Assembly: GCA_024233975.1 (NCBI GenBank)
Contig: JACKOX010000001.1
Span: 248,001-312,000, forward strand
Source of the DNA: Rhodanobacteraceae bacterium
Lineage (GTDB): Bacteria > Pseudomonadota > Gammaproteobacteria > Xanthomonadales > Xanthomonadaceae
Length of the DNA: 64,000 bases
Direction of reading: 5' to 3'
How positions within the stretch are numbered: the stretch's first letter is position 1; each line of letters begins with the position of its first letter. Below the pieces are notes generated by a model. That model saw only the letters and a program-made list of their open reading frames with translations. It did no database searches and was not told where the DNA came from. Positions 34,789 to 43,941 of this stretch are shown here, piece by piece. The translations under genes and the position numbers were made by a program.

Positions 34789-35742
34789 CTAACCGAGCGC
34801 CAGATGCAGCTGCCAGCCCATGAAGGCCAGGAAGGCGGCGAACAGGATGCCGCCCTCGTAGCGCTTGATGGCGAGATCGCCGCGCACCATCGGATAGAGC
34901 ACCATCGAGAAGGCCAGCATCGCCGGCAGTTCCACCCATAGCAGCGATTTGGAAACCAGCAGCGGATGCACGGTTGCCGTGGCGCCGATGATCAGCAGGA
35001 TGTTGAACAGGCAGGAACCGACCACATTGCCCACGGCGATATCGCTATGCCCGCGCCAGGCCGCGATTCCGGATGCCGCGAGTTCCGGCAGCGAGGTACC
35101 AATGGCCACCACGGTCAGGCCGACGATCAGTTCGCTCATGCCCCAGATCGTGGCCATGCCGACGGCGGCCTCCACCATCAGCTGCGAGGCATACAGCAGC
35201 AGGCCAAGACCGACCACCAGACGCATGCCGCAGCGCCACCATTCGGTGCGGGTTTCGGCGGTCTCGGTCAGCGCGTCCTGCACTACCGATGGCTCATGCT
35301 TGGCATCGCGCGCCACGTACACCATCAGCGCCGCGAAACCGGCCAGCAGGATGACGCCGTCGACGCGACCGATGCGGCCGTCGAAACACAGCAGCCAGAG
35401 CACCAGGCCGATACCAATCAGCAGCGGCACTTCCACTCGCAGCAGGCGCATCTGCACCGCCAGCGGCTGGAAAATGGCGATCAGGCCAAGAATGAGGCCG
35501 ATGTTGGCAATGTTGCTGCCGACCACGTTGCCGACAGCGAGGTCGTAGCGTCCCTGGTAGGCCGCGGTCAGGTTGACCGCCAATTCCGGCGCGGAGGTGC
35601 CGAAGCCGACCAGCACCATGCCGACGACGAACGGACGGATGCCCATCCTGAGCGCGATGCCGCCCGCACCCTTCACGAAGGAATCCGCGCCCAGCACCAG
35701 CAGCACCAGACCCAGCACGAACCAACCAACCAATCCCAGCAT
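34789..35742 (-). CDS. Ca2+/Na+ exchanger (CaCA family, YrbG-like)
   Basis: A 317-residue membrane protein with two inverted alpha repeats. The first carries GFGTSAPELAVNL with GNVVGSNIANIGL, and the second AIGTSLPELAASG with GNVVGSCLFNILL. About ten membrane helices are visible with a cytoplasmic stretch (about 155-185, ARDAKHEPSVVQDAL) between the halves. Family members exchange Ca2+ for Na+ or H+. The start at 35742 follows GAGG. Directly downstream of fabB in orientation, but separated by a hairpin. Confidence 0.93.
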   Translation of the reverse strand: MLGLVGWFVLGLVLLVLGADSFVKGAGGIALRMGIRPFVVGMVLVGFGTSAPELAVNLTAAYQGRYDLAVGNVVGSNIANIGLILGLIAIFQPLAVQMRLLRVEVPLLIGIGLVLWLLCFDGRIGRVDGVILLAGFAALMVYVARDAKHEPSVVQDALTETAETRTEWWRCGMRLVVGLGLLLYASQLMVEAAVGMATIWGMSELIVGLTVVAIGTSLPELAASGIAAWRGHSDIAVGNVVGSCLFNILLIIGATATVHPLLVSKSLLWVELPAMLAFSMVLYPMVRGDLAIKRYEGGILFAAFLAFMGWQLHLALG

Positions 35743-35793
35743 CCGGGGAACCTCAGATGACAAACTGTCCGGCATTCTACGCAAAGCCGGGCT

Positions 35794-35815
35794 GGCGGGC
35801 TGTGTCCCGCCCGCC
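35794..35815 (-). terminator. Hairpin between fabB and the exchanger
   Basis: A perfect 7-bp stem GGCGGGC/GCCCGCC lies just after the fabB stop. There is no T-run; the sequence that follows on the minus strand is AGCCCGGCTTTGCG. Possible termination or 3'-end signal of the fabAB operon. Confidence 0.4.
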
Positions 35816-35817
35816 GG

Positions 35818-37032
35818 TCAGCCGTTGAAGCGGGACATCACCAGGCAGCCGTTGGTGCCGCCGAAGCCGAAGCTGTTGGAAAGCACCGTGTCGACGCGGG
35901 CATCACGGCTCTCACGCAGGATCGGAAAACCCTCGGCGCGCTCGTCCACGCGGTCGATGTTCGCGGAGCCGGCGAGGAAGCCGTCACGCAGCATCAGCAG
36001 GCAATAGATCGCTTCGTGCACGCTGGCCGCGCCCAGCGAATGCCCGCTCAACGCCTTGGTGGACGACAACGGCGGCAGCTCCGCGCCGAATGCCTCACGC
36101 ACGGCATTGAGTTCGACAATGTCGCCCAGCGGTGTCGAGGTGCCGTGGGTGTTGATGTAGTCGATCGGGCGATCCAGCTTTGCAGTCGCCATGCGCATGC
36201 AGCGCACCGCGCCCTCGCCCGACGGCGCGACCATGTCCACGCCATCCGAGGTGACGCCGTAACCGACCAGCTCGGCGAGGATGTTGGCGCCACGTGCAGT
36301 CGCATGCTCCAGCGACTCCAGCACCAGCATGCCGCCGCCACCGGCGATGACGAAACCATCGCGGTCGGCGTCATAGGGACGAGATGCACTCTCGGCACGA
36401 TCGTTGAAATGAGTACTGAGGGCGCCCATCGCATCGAACTGGGAGGTCATGCCCCAGTGCAGCTCCTCACCGCCACCGGCGAACATCACGTCCTGCCCAC
36501 CATGGCGGATCAGGTCGGCTGCCGCGCCAATGCAGTGCGCGGAGGTCGCGCAGGCCGCGGCAATGCTGTAGCTGACGCCGCGAATGCCGAATACCGTCGC
36601 CAACGCCGCGGAAACCGTCGAACACATCGTCCGCGGCACCATGTACGGGCCGACGCGACGCACGCCCTTCTGCCGCAGCAGGTCACCGGTCTCGATCTGC
36701 CACTGCGCCGAGCCGCCACCGGAGCCGGCAATGACGCCGGTACGCTCGTGACTGATCTGCTCATCGGTTAAACCGGCATCGGCCGCAGCGTTGCGCATCG
36801 CCACGCAGGCATAGGCGGCCGCATCGCCCATGAAGCGCTTCTGCTTGCGGTCGATCTCGGCGTCGAGGTCGATGACCGGCATGCCAGCGACCTGGCTGCG
36901 CAGGCCGATTTCCGCGTACTCGGGAAACGCACGAATACCGGAGCGGCCTTCGCGCAATGCCGTGGAAACACTGTCCGCATCGTTGCCCAGGCAGGACACG
37001 ATGCCCATGCCGGTGATCACCACGCGACGCAT
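35818..37032 (-). CDS. fabB: Beta-ketoacyl-ACP synthase I
   Basis: A 404-residue condensing enzyme of unsaturated fatty acid elongation. The catalytic triad is Cys in AAACATSAHCIG, His in NTHGTSTPLGD and His in LSGHSLGAASVHE. The N-terminus MRRVVITGMGIVSCLG and length match FabB. It follows fabA by 2 nt, which is the classical pair for unsaturated fatty acid synthesis in gammaproteobacteria. Confidence 0.97.
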   Translation of the reverse strand: MRRVVITGMGIVSCLGNDADSVSTALREGRSGIRAFPEYAEIGLRSQVAGMPVIDLDAEIDRKQKRFMGDAAAYACVAMRNAAADAGLTDEQISHERTGVIAGSGGGSAQWQIETGDLLRQKGVRRVGPYMVPRTMCSTVSAALATVFGIRGVSYSIAAACATSAHCIGAAADLIRHGGQDVMFAGGGEELHWGMTSQFDAMGALSTHFNDRAESASRPYDADRDGFVIAGGGGMLVLESLEHATARGANILAELVGYGVTSDGVDMVAPSGEGAVRCMRMATAKLDRPIDYINTHGTSTPLGDIVELNAVREAFGAELPPLSSTKALSGHSLGAASVHEAIYCLLMLRDGFLAGSANIDRVDERAEGFPILRESRDARVDTVLSNSFGFGGTNGCLVMSRFNG

Positions 37033-37034
37033 GG

Positions 37035-37580
37035 TCAGAAAGATTCGGTTCGGGTGAACAGGCCAACGCGCAGGTCGCTGGCGGTATAGATCTCGCGGTC
37101 GTCGACAAAGGTGCGGCCATCGGCGATGACCAGCTCCAGCTTGCCGCGCAGCACGCGGCGGATGTCGATCTCGTATCGCACCAGTTTCGCCGCCGGCAGC
37201 ACCTGGCCGGTGAATTTCACCTGCCCGACACCCAGCGCACGACCGCGACCCTGCGCACCCAGCCACGGCAGGTAAAAGCCGGCCAACTGCCACATGGCGT
37301 CAAGGCCGAGGCATCCCGGCATCACCGGATCGCCTTCGAAATGGCAGTCGAAAAACCACAGGTCCGGGCGGATATCGAGCTCGGCGATCATCTCGCCCTT
37401 GCCGTAGCGCCCGCCTTCCTCGCTGATCCGGGTGATGCGATCAAACATCAGCATCGGCGGCAGCGGCAGACGCGCGTTGCCGGGGCCGAACCACTCGCCA
37501 CGACCAACGGCCAACAGGTCATCGCGATCCAGCGACGAAGGCCGTTCGACAGGGACGGAAAGGGCGGGAAGACTCGTCAT
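37035..37580 (-). CDS. fabA: 3-hydroxydecanoyl-ACP dehydratase/isomerase
   Basis: A 181-residue hot-dog-fold enzyme that dehydrates beta-hydroxydecanoyl-ACP and isomerises trans-2- to cis-3-decenoyl-ACP. The catalytic His and the following loop are in DCHFEGDPVMPGCLGLDAMW; the Asp of the partner strand is in LGLDAMWQL. The start at 37580 is the ATG giving MTSLPALSVPV. On the minus strand the 110-nt upstream region holds TTGACG followed about 18 nt later by GTAGAT, a possible promoter. Confidence 0.97.
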   Translation of the reverse strand: MTSLPALSVPVERPSSLDRDDLLAVGRGEWFGPGNARLPLPPMLMFDRITRISEEGGRYGKGEMIAELDIRPDLWFFDCHFEGDPVMPGCLGLDAMWQLAGFYLPWLGAQGRGRALGVGQVKFTGQVLPAAKLVRYEIDIRRVLRGKLELVIADGRTFVDDREIYTASDLRVGLFTRTESF

Positions 37581-37691
37581 GGGGGCGACATCTACGCATT
37601 TCCGGCGCCCTCGCGTCAACGATTTTCGCCGTACCTTTGCGTATGGAAATCAGCGAGTTGACACGTTTCCGCGAGCGCGCCGGCAGACTGG

Positions 37692-39119
37692 TCAGGGCTC
37701 CGGCTGCAGCAGCGGATCCTCCATCCCATCGCGGAACAGCGACGACTGGAAGCCGAGGATCGTCGGCTCCAGCTCTGCCACCAGGTCGCCAACCGGGCCG
37801 TCCGAGAGAACGCCCAGCAACAGGCGACCGTTCTCGTAAAGGGTCGATACGGCCACATCCTTCGCTCCGACACCGGTGCGATCCAGCTCCATGCGCCAGC
37901 GGCCCATTGCCCCGAAGCTCGTATCGAAGCTGCCGTCCGCGCGCAGGCGCGCTATCGCCAGTTCGCTGCCGTTGCTCCAGTACTGGTCGTCGCTGATGGT
38001 AACGGTGAACAGCATGCGGCCCTGGTCATCGACGGTCATGCCGCTAACCTTCTCGTACTGGAACAGCTCGTCGAAGCGGAACCAGACGCGACCACCACCG
38101 TCACCAAAAGCTGTATCCGCTTGCCCATCCGGGTCGAGCTTCGCTGCACCAACCCAGTCCAGGTTTCCGCCGTCACGCAACTGCAGGGCCGCCACGACGC
38201 TGCCGTCGGTCAGCATCTGCGCGTCACGAACCGACACCGCACCGTTACCACCGCCGACGCTGCCGAAATGCAGCCGGGCAAGACCATTGTCGCCATAGCT
38301 GCTATCGACGCTGCCATCGGCAATGTTGATCCGCACCGCATAGAGGTCCTGGGTTGTTTCGGGCGTGTAGCGCAAGCCGCCAAACACGATCACGACCTGC
38401 CCGTTGCGAACCCGGGTGACGTATGGCGTGAGCGTCTGCAACCCCGGCCATTCAAGCGTGACGTGGCCGCCCACGCCGAAGCCGATCAGCGGATCACCGG
38501 CCGGATCAAGGCCTGAGATGGTCACAGCTGTCGTCGTGATCAGGATCTGGTCATCGTAGAAGTAGCCGACCGCGAGCAGGCCGCCACCCGGAAGATTGGC
38601 CAGGTCACTGTAGGTCTCGGTGTCGAGTCCAACGCCAAACTCAAGGAACGCATGCGTGGCGCAGCCATTGTCATTGCCGAAGCTGCCGCTGAAGGCCGTG
38701 CCGGCCACCGGAAGCAGACAGACGCCCGAATGACCGGCTGCGCGACCCGCCACGGCGATCTGTCCGTCCGCGCGGCGCACGCTCTTGACTGGATCGAAGT
38801 TCCCGCTGGTCCAGTCCGGCTCGGTGACGCCATCGCCGCCACCGAAACTGGTATCGGTGCTGCCGTCGGCGTTCAACCGCCACATCAGCACGCCGTGGAA
38901 ATCCGACTGGCGCGAGATCATCACGACCTTGCCGCTGGCGGTTCGGTGCAGGTCCGCCACGGGATAGCTGTAGCCGGAAGTGCCGGAAGGAAAACCGGTG
39001 GCCACGGCGATGCCATCGCCATCCCAACTGGGATCGGCGTCGGTGTCCGCGGCCATTGCAGCCGTGGAGGCAACCAACGCAAGCAGGAAGGGAACGATTC
39101 GAAAACGGCGGCGGGACAT
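37692..39119 (-). CDS. Secreted delta-60 repeat protein with GFE-like tail
   Basis: A 475-residue exported protein. A signal peptide (about 1-23: MSRRRFRIVPFLLALVASTAAMA) precedes delta-60 repeats, beta-propeller-like units with the signature LNADGSTDTSFGGGDGV, LDPDGQADTAFGDGGGR and LRADGSFDTSFGAMGRW. The C-terminus reads SLFRDGMEDPLLQPEP, resembling the FxDGFE tail of other exported proteins here. GGAG precedes the ATG at 39119. The function is unknown for the family; cell-surface or extracellular location is likely. Confidence 0.88.
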   Translation of the reverse strand: MSRRRFRIVPFLLALVASTAAMAADTDADPSWDGDGIAVATGFPSGTSGYSYPVADLHRTASGKVVMISRQSDFHGVLMWRLNADGSTDTSFGGGDGVTEPDWTSGNFDPVKSVRRADGQIAVAGRAAGHSGVCLLPVAGTAFSGSFGNDNGCATHAFLEFGVGLDTETYSDLANLPGGGLLAVGYFYDDQILITTTAVTISGLDPAGDPLIGFGVGGHVTLEWPGLQTLTPYVTRVRNGQVVIVFGGLRYTPETTQDLYAVRINIADGSVDSSYGDNGLARLHFGSVGGGNGAVSVRDAQMLTDGSVVAALQLRDGGNLDWVGAAKLDPDGQADTAFGDGGGRVWFRFDELFQYEKVSGMTVDDQGRMLFTVTISDDQYWSNGSELAIARLRADGSFDTSFGAMGRWRMELDRTGVGAKDVAVSTLYENGRLLLGVLSDGPVGDLVAELEPTILGFQSSLFRDGMEDPLLQPEP

Positions 39120-39278
39120 GGCGTGCTCCGGAGAAGGGCGTTGGTCATTCATGCGGCAAACCGGACGCCCGGGGATCACGCCATCGCACAAAGCCACCGA
39201 ATCAATGGGTTACCATTTGAAGCGCCCCGCCAGCGCGTCCTCGCGGGGCGGAAAGTCCCTCGCCAGAAGCGGAGCGCC

Positions 39279-40031
39279 ATGACGGCCGAAACCTCTCCCA
39301 CCACCCGCGTCGCCCTGATCACCGGCGCCGCCCGACGTATCGGCGCCGCCATTGTGGAAACGCTGCACGAGGCCGGTTACAACGTCGCCATCCACTACCG
39401 CGCCTCCGCGTCCGACGCAGAAATACTGGCCGCGAAACTGGAGTCCCGGCGAGCGGGCAGCACGCTGCTGCTGCCAGCCGACCTTGCCGACACCAGCGGA
39501 TTGGCCGGACTGGTGGAAAAGACGCTGGCGCGATTCGATAGTCTCGACGCACTGGTCAACAACGCCTCCGGCTTCCGTCCGACGCCGGTCGGCGACATCA
39601 CCGAAGCCGATTGGGACGAACTGTTTGCCGCCAACGCCAAGGCGCCGTTGTTCCTGTCGCAGGCGGCAGCACCCGCCCTGCGCGAGTCGCGCGGCGCCAT
39701 CGTCAACATCGTCGACATTTATGCCGAACGCCCGCTGGCCAATCACCCCGTCTACTGCATGGCCAAAGCCGCACTGGCCATGCTGACGCGCTCGCTGGCG
39801 CGCGACCTCGGCCCCGACGTGCGCGTCAACGGCGTGGCGCCCGGCGCGATCCTGTGGCCGGAAGACGGCAGCGTCTACACCGACAAGCAGGCAATGATCG
39901 AACGCACACCGCTGCAACGCACCGGCCATCCCCAGGACATCGCCGACGCCGTGCTGTGGCTGCTGCGCGATGCGCGGTATTCGACTGGGGAGATTGTTCG
40001 TGTGGATGGTGGGCGGACGCTGGTGATTTGA
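39279..40031 (+). CDS. Pteridine reductase (short-chain dehydrogenase)
   Basis: A 250-residue SDR enzyme. The NADP-binding motif TGAARRIGAAIVE has the arginines typical of pteridine reductases, and the catalytic Tyr/Lys are in HPVYCMAKAALAM. VNGVAPGAILWPE is the substrate-loop region of PTR1/FolM-like enzymes, which reduce dihydrobiopterin or dihydrofolate. The start at 39279 follows GCGGAGC. It lies beside folK and folB, supporting a role in pterin/folate metabolism. Confidence 0.88.
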   Translation: MTAETSPTTRVALITGAARRIGAAIVETLHEAGYNVAIHYRASASDAEILAAKLESRRAGSTLLLPADLADTSGLAGLVEKTLARFDSLDALVNNASGFRPTPVGDITEADWDELFAANAKAPLFLSQAAAPALRESRGAIVNIVDIYAERPLANHPVYCMAKAALAMLTRSLARDLGPDVRVNGVAPGAILWPEDGSVYTDKQAMIERTPLQRTGHPQDIADAVLWLLRDARYSTGEIVRVDGGRTLVI

Positions 40032-40129
40032 GTCGTCGCGTTGGCCGCGATGGTCCGCGGAAGTGCTTTCACTGCCCTTTCAGGCCAACGAAAGTTCCTG
40101 ATCAGACTGAGACAGGCACACCGCTTCAA

Positions 40130-40642
40130 TCAACGAGACAACGACCGCCACTCCGACAAATCCACCATCTCCAACACGGCATCCCCACCAGCCAACAACC
40201 CGCCCAGCAAATCACTCAGCGCATTGCCGGTCGCCGGCTCACGCAGATCAGGCGCCAGATCCATGATTGGCTGCAACACGTGGACAGCATCACGCAACTC
40301 GCGCCGCGGCAGTTCAATCAAGCCATCCCCGCTCTGCACGAGATCGCCGTAAAGCACGAGATCGATGTCGATCGTGCGATCCGAAAACCGCGGACCATCG
40401 CGTCGGCGACCAAGTTCATCCTCGATCGCGTGCAGCGACATAGACAGTTCCTCGGGCGACAGACGCGTCTCGATGGCGGCGCCAGCATTGAGGAAATCCG
40501 GCCCGTCGAAACCGACGGCGCGCGAGCGGTACAGCGGTGAAAAGCGTGCGCCGGGAAAACGTGATGCCAGCGCCCTCGCCGCCGCCGGCATATGGGCTTC
40601 CGGCGAAACGTTGCTGCCCAGGCTCAGGTAGGCGGTCGCCAT
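40130..40642 (-). CDS. folK: 2-amino-4-hydroxy-6-hydroxymethyldihydropteridine pyrophosphokinase
   Basis: A 170-residue HPPK of folate synthesis, transferring pyrophosphate from ATP to the hydroxymethyl pterin. Signatures are YLSLGSNVSPEAHM at the N-terminus, YRSRAVGFDGPDFLN (pterin site) and the metal-binding DRTIDIDLVLYGD. Typical length is 160-170. It follows the MscS-type channel by 6 nt on the minus strand and is convergent with the pteridine reductase. Confidence 0.96.
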   Translation of the reverse strand: MATAYLSLGSNVSPEAHMPAAARALASRFPGARFSPLYRSRAVGFDGPDFLNAGAAIETRLSPEELSMSLHAIEDELGRRRDGPRFSDRTIDIDLVLYGDLVQSGDGLIELPRRELRDAVHVLQPIMDLAPDLREPATGNALSDLLGGLLAGGDAVLEMVDLSEWRSLSR

Positions 40643-40648
40643 CCGGAC

Positions 40649-41950
40649 TCAGCCTTTGTTTGTCGGCTCCACCGACGACACCGCATCGGCAACCGCGCCG
40701 GGACTGATCTCCTGCGCGGCCTTCACCAGCGCACCGCGCAGGTCGTTGCCGGTCGGTTCCTGGAAAAGGCGCAGGTCGAATTCGGGCAGGATGGCGATCA
40801 GGTGGTCGAAGATGTCGCCCTGGATGCCCTCGTAGGCGTTCCAGTCGGTGGTGCCGGTGAAACAGTAGATTTCCAGTGGCAGGCCGGTGGTGGTCGGTGC
40901 GAGCTGGCGCACCAGCAGCGTCATCTCCTTGTGGATCTTCGGGTTGCTGCGCAGGTAGGCGAAGACGTAGGCGCGGAAGGTGCCGGCGTTGGTCAGGCGT
41001 CGCGTGTTGACCGGCTCGCGACCGGTTTCGGCCAGCGCCTTGTTCCACTCGGCCAGTTCGCGACGCTTGCCATCCAGATAGTCGGACAGCAGCGAAAAGC
41101 GCTTCAGCCGCGTGATGTCTTCCTCATCGAGGAAGCGGATGCTGGTCTTGTCGAGATTCAGCGCGCGCTTGATGCGGCGCCCGCCCGACTCGCTCATGCC
41201 GCGCCAGTTCTTGAAACTGTTCGCGGTCAGCGCGTAGGTCGGGATGGTGGTGATGGTCTTGTCCCAGTTCTGCACCTTCACCGTGTGCAGGGCGATGTCG
41301 ATGACATCGCCGTCGGCGCCGAAGCTGGGCATCTCGATCCAGTCACCGACGCGCAGCATGTCGTTGGACTGCACCTGCACGCTGGCCACCAGCGACAGGA
41401 TGGTGTCCTTGAAAACCAGCATCAGTACGGCAGCCATGGCGCCGAGGCCGGACAACAACAGCAGCGGCGAGCGCTCCACCAGCACCGCGACGATCATGAT
41501 CGCAGTGATCACGAAGACGGCGATCTTCAGCAACTGCAGGTAGCCCTTGATCGGCCGCGACCGTGCATCCGGACGGTGCTGGTAGACGTCGTTGATCGCC
41601 GACAATAGGCCCGAAAGCGACAGCGCCACGGTCAGCACGATGTAGGCCATCGCCACGTTGCGCACCAGCGCGTCGATGGTCGGCGGCAGTCCGGGAATCA
41701 GGCCGATGCCGAAGTAGATCACCAGCACCGGCGCGATGTTGGCGATGCGATGCACTACGCCGCGCGCCAAGATGGCGTCGTCCCACTGGTTTTCCGTCGC
41801 CTTCATCACCTTGGTGACGATGCGCACCAGGATGCGGCGCGTGATGTGGTTGGCAATGCCGGCGACGATCAGCAGCAGGATCACGCCGACCGCGCTCTGA
41901 GCCATCGGGTAGGTGGCCAGCCAGTCGTGGAATCGATTCAAGGTATCCAT
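40649..41950 (-). CDS. MscS-family mechanosensitive channel (YbdG-like)
   Basis: A 433-residue membrane channel. Five hydrophobic segments lie in the first 190 residues. The MscS core follows (DTILSLVASVQVQSNDMLRVGDWIEMPSFGADG), then a C-terminal beta domain (TVKVQNWDKTITTIPTYALT). The long C-terminal extension, FRAYVFAYLRSNPKIHKEM through TGLPLEIYCFT, matches YbdG/YnaI-type channels. These protect against mild osmotic downshock. Position between folB and folK is conserved co-location rather than functional evidence. Confidence 0.93.
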   Translation of the reverse strand: MDTLNRFHDWLATYPMAQSAVGVILLLIVAGIANHITRRILVRIVTKVMKATENQWDDAILARGVVHRIANIAPVLVIYFGIGLIPGLPPTIDALVRNVAMAYIVLTVALSLSGLLSAINDVYQHRPDARSRPIKGYLQLLKIAVFVITAIMIVAVLVERSPLLLLSGLGAMAAVLMLVFKDTILSLVASVQVQSNDMLRVGDWIEMPSFGADGDVIDIALHTVKVQNWDKTITTIPTYALTANSFKNWRGMSESGGRRIKRALNLDKTSIRFLDEEDITRLKRFSLLSDYLDGKRRELAEWNKALAETGREPVNTRRLTNAGTFRAYVFAYLRSNPKIHKEMTLLVRQLAPTTTGLPLEIYCFTGTTDWNAYEGIQGDIFDHLIAILPEFDLRLFQEPTGNDLRGALVKAAQEISPGAVADAVSSVEPTNKG

Positions 41951-41999
41951 GGGGCGCACAGCCTAGCAGCGCGCCACCCGATTGCCGAACTCGCCGACG

Positions 42000-42368
42000 C
42001 TATTTGGAACGACGGATACGCACGCCCACGCTGTCGGCGCCACGAACGGCACCCGGCTTGGACAGCTTGAGATCGACACGCGCCACGCCGAATTCGTCGA
42101 TGATCAATGCCGCACAGCGCTCGGCCAGGGTTTCCACCAGACCGAAACTCGACGCGGTGACGAAGGCGATCAGCCGCTTGCTCACCGCCTTGTAGTCCAG
42201 CGTGTCGGCGATGTCATCGCTGGCCGCCGGCGCGCGGTTGTCGAAGGCCATCTCGATATCGAAACGCAACGGCTGGCGGATCTTCCGCTCCCAGTCGTAA
42301 ATGCCGATCACCGTCTCGATGACCAGGCCTTCGATGAATACGCAGTCGCTGAAATCGGAAGCAGACAT
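42000..42368 (-). CDS. folB: Dihydroneopterin aldolase
   Basis: A 122-residue enzyme cleaving 7,8-dihydroneopterin to the hydroxymethyl pterin used by FolK. The N-terminal signature FIEGLVIETVIGIYDWERK contains the substrate-binding Tyr and Glu region; the C-terminal KLSKPGAVRGADSVGVRIRR contains the conserved Lys. The ATG at 42368 gives the correct N-terminus. The channel gene begins 49 nt downstream and the tsaD stop lies 51 nt upstream. Confidence 0.95.
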   Translation of the reverse strand: MSASDFSDCVFIEGLVIETVIGIYDWERKIRQPLRFDIEMAFDNRAPAASDDIADTLDYKAVSKRLIAFVTASSFGLVETLAERCAALIIDEFGVARVDLKLSKPGAVRGADSVGVRIRRSK

Positions 42369-42419
42369 GAATTGCCGCCTTGGTTGATCAGATCGAATGT
42401 TAGCGGCAGCAGCGATCAA

Positions 42420-43445
42420 TCACACCGCCGGCAGCGTCGCCATGTCCCAGCGCGGCTGCACGTGGATGGCGGCGTCGCTGTGCTGGCCAGCGGCGAGGCG
42501 CAGCGCGCCGGCGAAGGCGATCATCGCGCCGTTGTCGGTACAGAATTCCAGGCGCGGGAAGCTGACCTTGAGTCCGTCCTTCTCCGCCATCGCGGCGAGC
42601 TGTGCGCGCAGACGACGGTTGGCACCGACGCCACCGGAGACGATCAGCGTCGTCATGCCTGCAGCTTCCAGCGCGCGCCGGCACTTGATCGCCAGCGTAT
42701 CTACCACCGCTTCCTCAAAGCCGCGCGCAATGTCGGCGCGGGTCTGCTCGCTCTGGTCGCTGTCCTGCCAGGCCAGCAGCACCTGCGTCTTGAGTCCGGA
42801 GAAGCTGAAATCGAGCCCGGGGCGATCGGTCATCGGTCGCGAAAAGGTGAACACGCCGGAACGGCCCTGCTCGGCCAACTTCGCCAGATGCGGGCCACCC
42901 GGATAGGGCAGGCCCATCAGCTTGGCCGTCTTGTCGAAGGCCTCACCGGCGGCATCGTCCAAGGTCTCGCCCAACAGCTGGTATCGACCGATGCCCTCGA
43001 CCGCGATCAGCTGCGAGTGGCCGCCGGATACCAGCAGCGCCACGAACGGCGGCTGCGGCGGATCGGGCTCCAGCAACGGCGCCAGCAGATGGCCTTCCAT
43101 GTGGTGGACGCCGATGGCCGGCACGTCCAGCGACCACGCCAATGCCCGCGCCGCGCCGGCTCCGACCAGCAGCGCGCCGACCAGACCCGGTCCGGCGGTA
43201 TAGGCCACACCATCGAGGTCATCCAGTAAAAGGGCGGCCTCGGCCAGCGTCTGTCGGACCAACGGCAGCAGCTTGCGGACGTGGTCGCGACTGGCCAGTT
43301 CCGGCACCACGCCACCGTACTCGGCGTGCAGCTCCACCTGGCTGTACAGCGCGTGCGCCAGCAGGCCTTTACCAGCCGGGGCGCTGCTGTCGTACACGGC
43401 CACGCCAGTTTCATCGCAGCTGGATTCGATTCCGAGGACTTTCAT
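42420..43445 (-). CDS. tsaD: tRNA N6-threonylcarbamoyladenosine synthase catalytic subunit
   Basis: A 341-residue Kae1/TsaD enzyme that transfers threonylcarbamoyl from TC-AMP to A37 of ANN-decoding tRNAs, with TsaB and TsaE. The sequence starts MKVLGIESSCDETGVAVYD. The iron-binding His residues are in GVHHMEGHLLAPLL, and the nucleotide site is in DFSFSGLKTQVLL and SGGVGANRRLR. It is divergent from rpsU, the usual arrangement in gammaproteobacteria. Confidence 0.98.
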   Translation of the reverse strand: MKVLGIESSCDETGVAVYDSSAPAGKGLLAHALYSQVELHAEYGGVVPELASRDHVRKLLPLVRQTLAEAALLLDDLDGVAYTAGPGLVGALLVGAGAARALAWSLDVPAIGVHHMEGHLLAPLLEPDPPQPPFVALLVSGGHSQLIAVEGIGRYQLLGETLDDAAGEAFDKTAKLMGLPYPGGPHLAKLAEQGRSGVFTFSRPMTDRPGLDFSFSGLKTQVLLAWQDSDQSEQTRADIARGFEEAVVDTLAIKCRRALEAAGMTTLIVSGGVGANRRLRAQLAAMAEKDGLKVSFPRLEFCTDNGAMIAFAGALRLAAGQHSDAAIHVQPRWDMATLPAV

Positions 43446-43494
43446 CTGGGCCTTCTCGATTGCCGCAAGACCCCGGAATGGGTTGCTTGGCGGC

Positions 43495-43524
43495 TTGCAT
43501 CGGCAACTTGAGGGACGTTATCAT
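43495..43524 (+). promoter_or_regulatory. Likely sigma-70 promoter of rpsU
   Basis: TTGCAT (43495-43500), an 18-nt spacer and TATCAT (43519-43524) lie 50 nt before the rpsU start. A short hairpin (GCCCG/CGGGC near 43,535-43,550) is in the leader. Confidence 0.5.
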
Positions 43525-43573
43525 ACGCGGCTCGCCCGTTCCTTCGGGCAGAATCCAAACATCCGGAGATCAC

Positions 43574-43789
43574 ATGCCTTCCGTCAAAGTCCGCGAAAAC
43601 GAGCCGTTTGAGTTTGCCCTGCGTCGCTTCAAGCGCACCTGCGAAAAGGCCGGCGTCCTCGCCGAGACCCGCAAGCGCGAGTTCTACGAGAAGCCGACCC
43701 AGGAGCGCAAGCGCAAGCGCGCCGCCGCGGTCAAGCGTCACCTTCGCCGCGTTTCGCGCGACGTGACCAAGCGCCGTCGTCTGTACTGA
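43574..43789 (+). CDS. rpsU: Small ribosomal subunit protein bS21
   Basis: A 71-residue, strongly basic ribosomal protein: MPSVKVRENEPFEFALRRFK, then CEKAGVLAETRKREFYEKPT and an Arg/Lys-rich tail ending KRRRLY. It helps 30S subunits in the start-site interaction. The ATG at 43574 is preceded by CCGGAGA. A terminator follows before yqeY, but both are likely to share some transcription. Confidence 0.98.
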   Translation: MPSVKVRENEPFEFALRRFKRTCEKAGVLAETRKREFYEKPTQERKRKRAAAVKRHLRRVSRDVTKRRRLY

Positions 43790-43837
43790 TCGCTGACCGC
43801 GGCTTCGCGCCGCTCGGCTGAACACTACGGATGGCTG

Positions 43838-43870
43838 AAAAGCCGGTGCCGCGCAAGCGGGCCGGCTTTT
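43838..43870 (+). terminator. Terminator after rpsU
   Basis: AAAAGCCGG (43838-43846) pairs with CCGGCTTTT (43862-43870), closing on a T-run. It should attenuate read-through from rpsU into yqeY. Confidence 0.75.
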
Positions 43871-43941
43871 CGCATTTCCGCATCACGCATACCTGCTGGC
43901 CAACAATTCCGGCCCGCATCGAAACATCAGGAACACCAGAC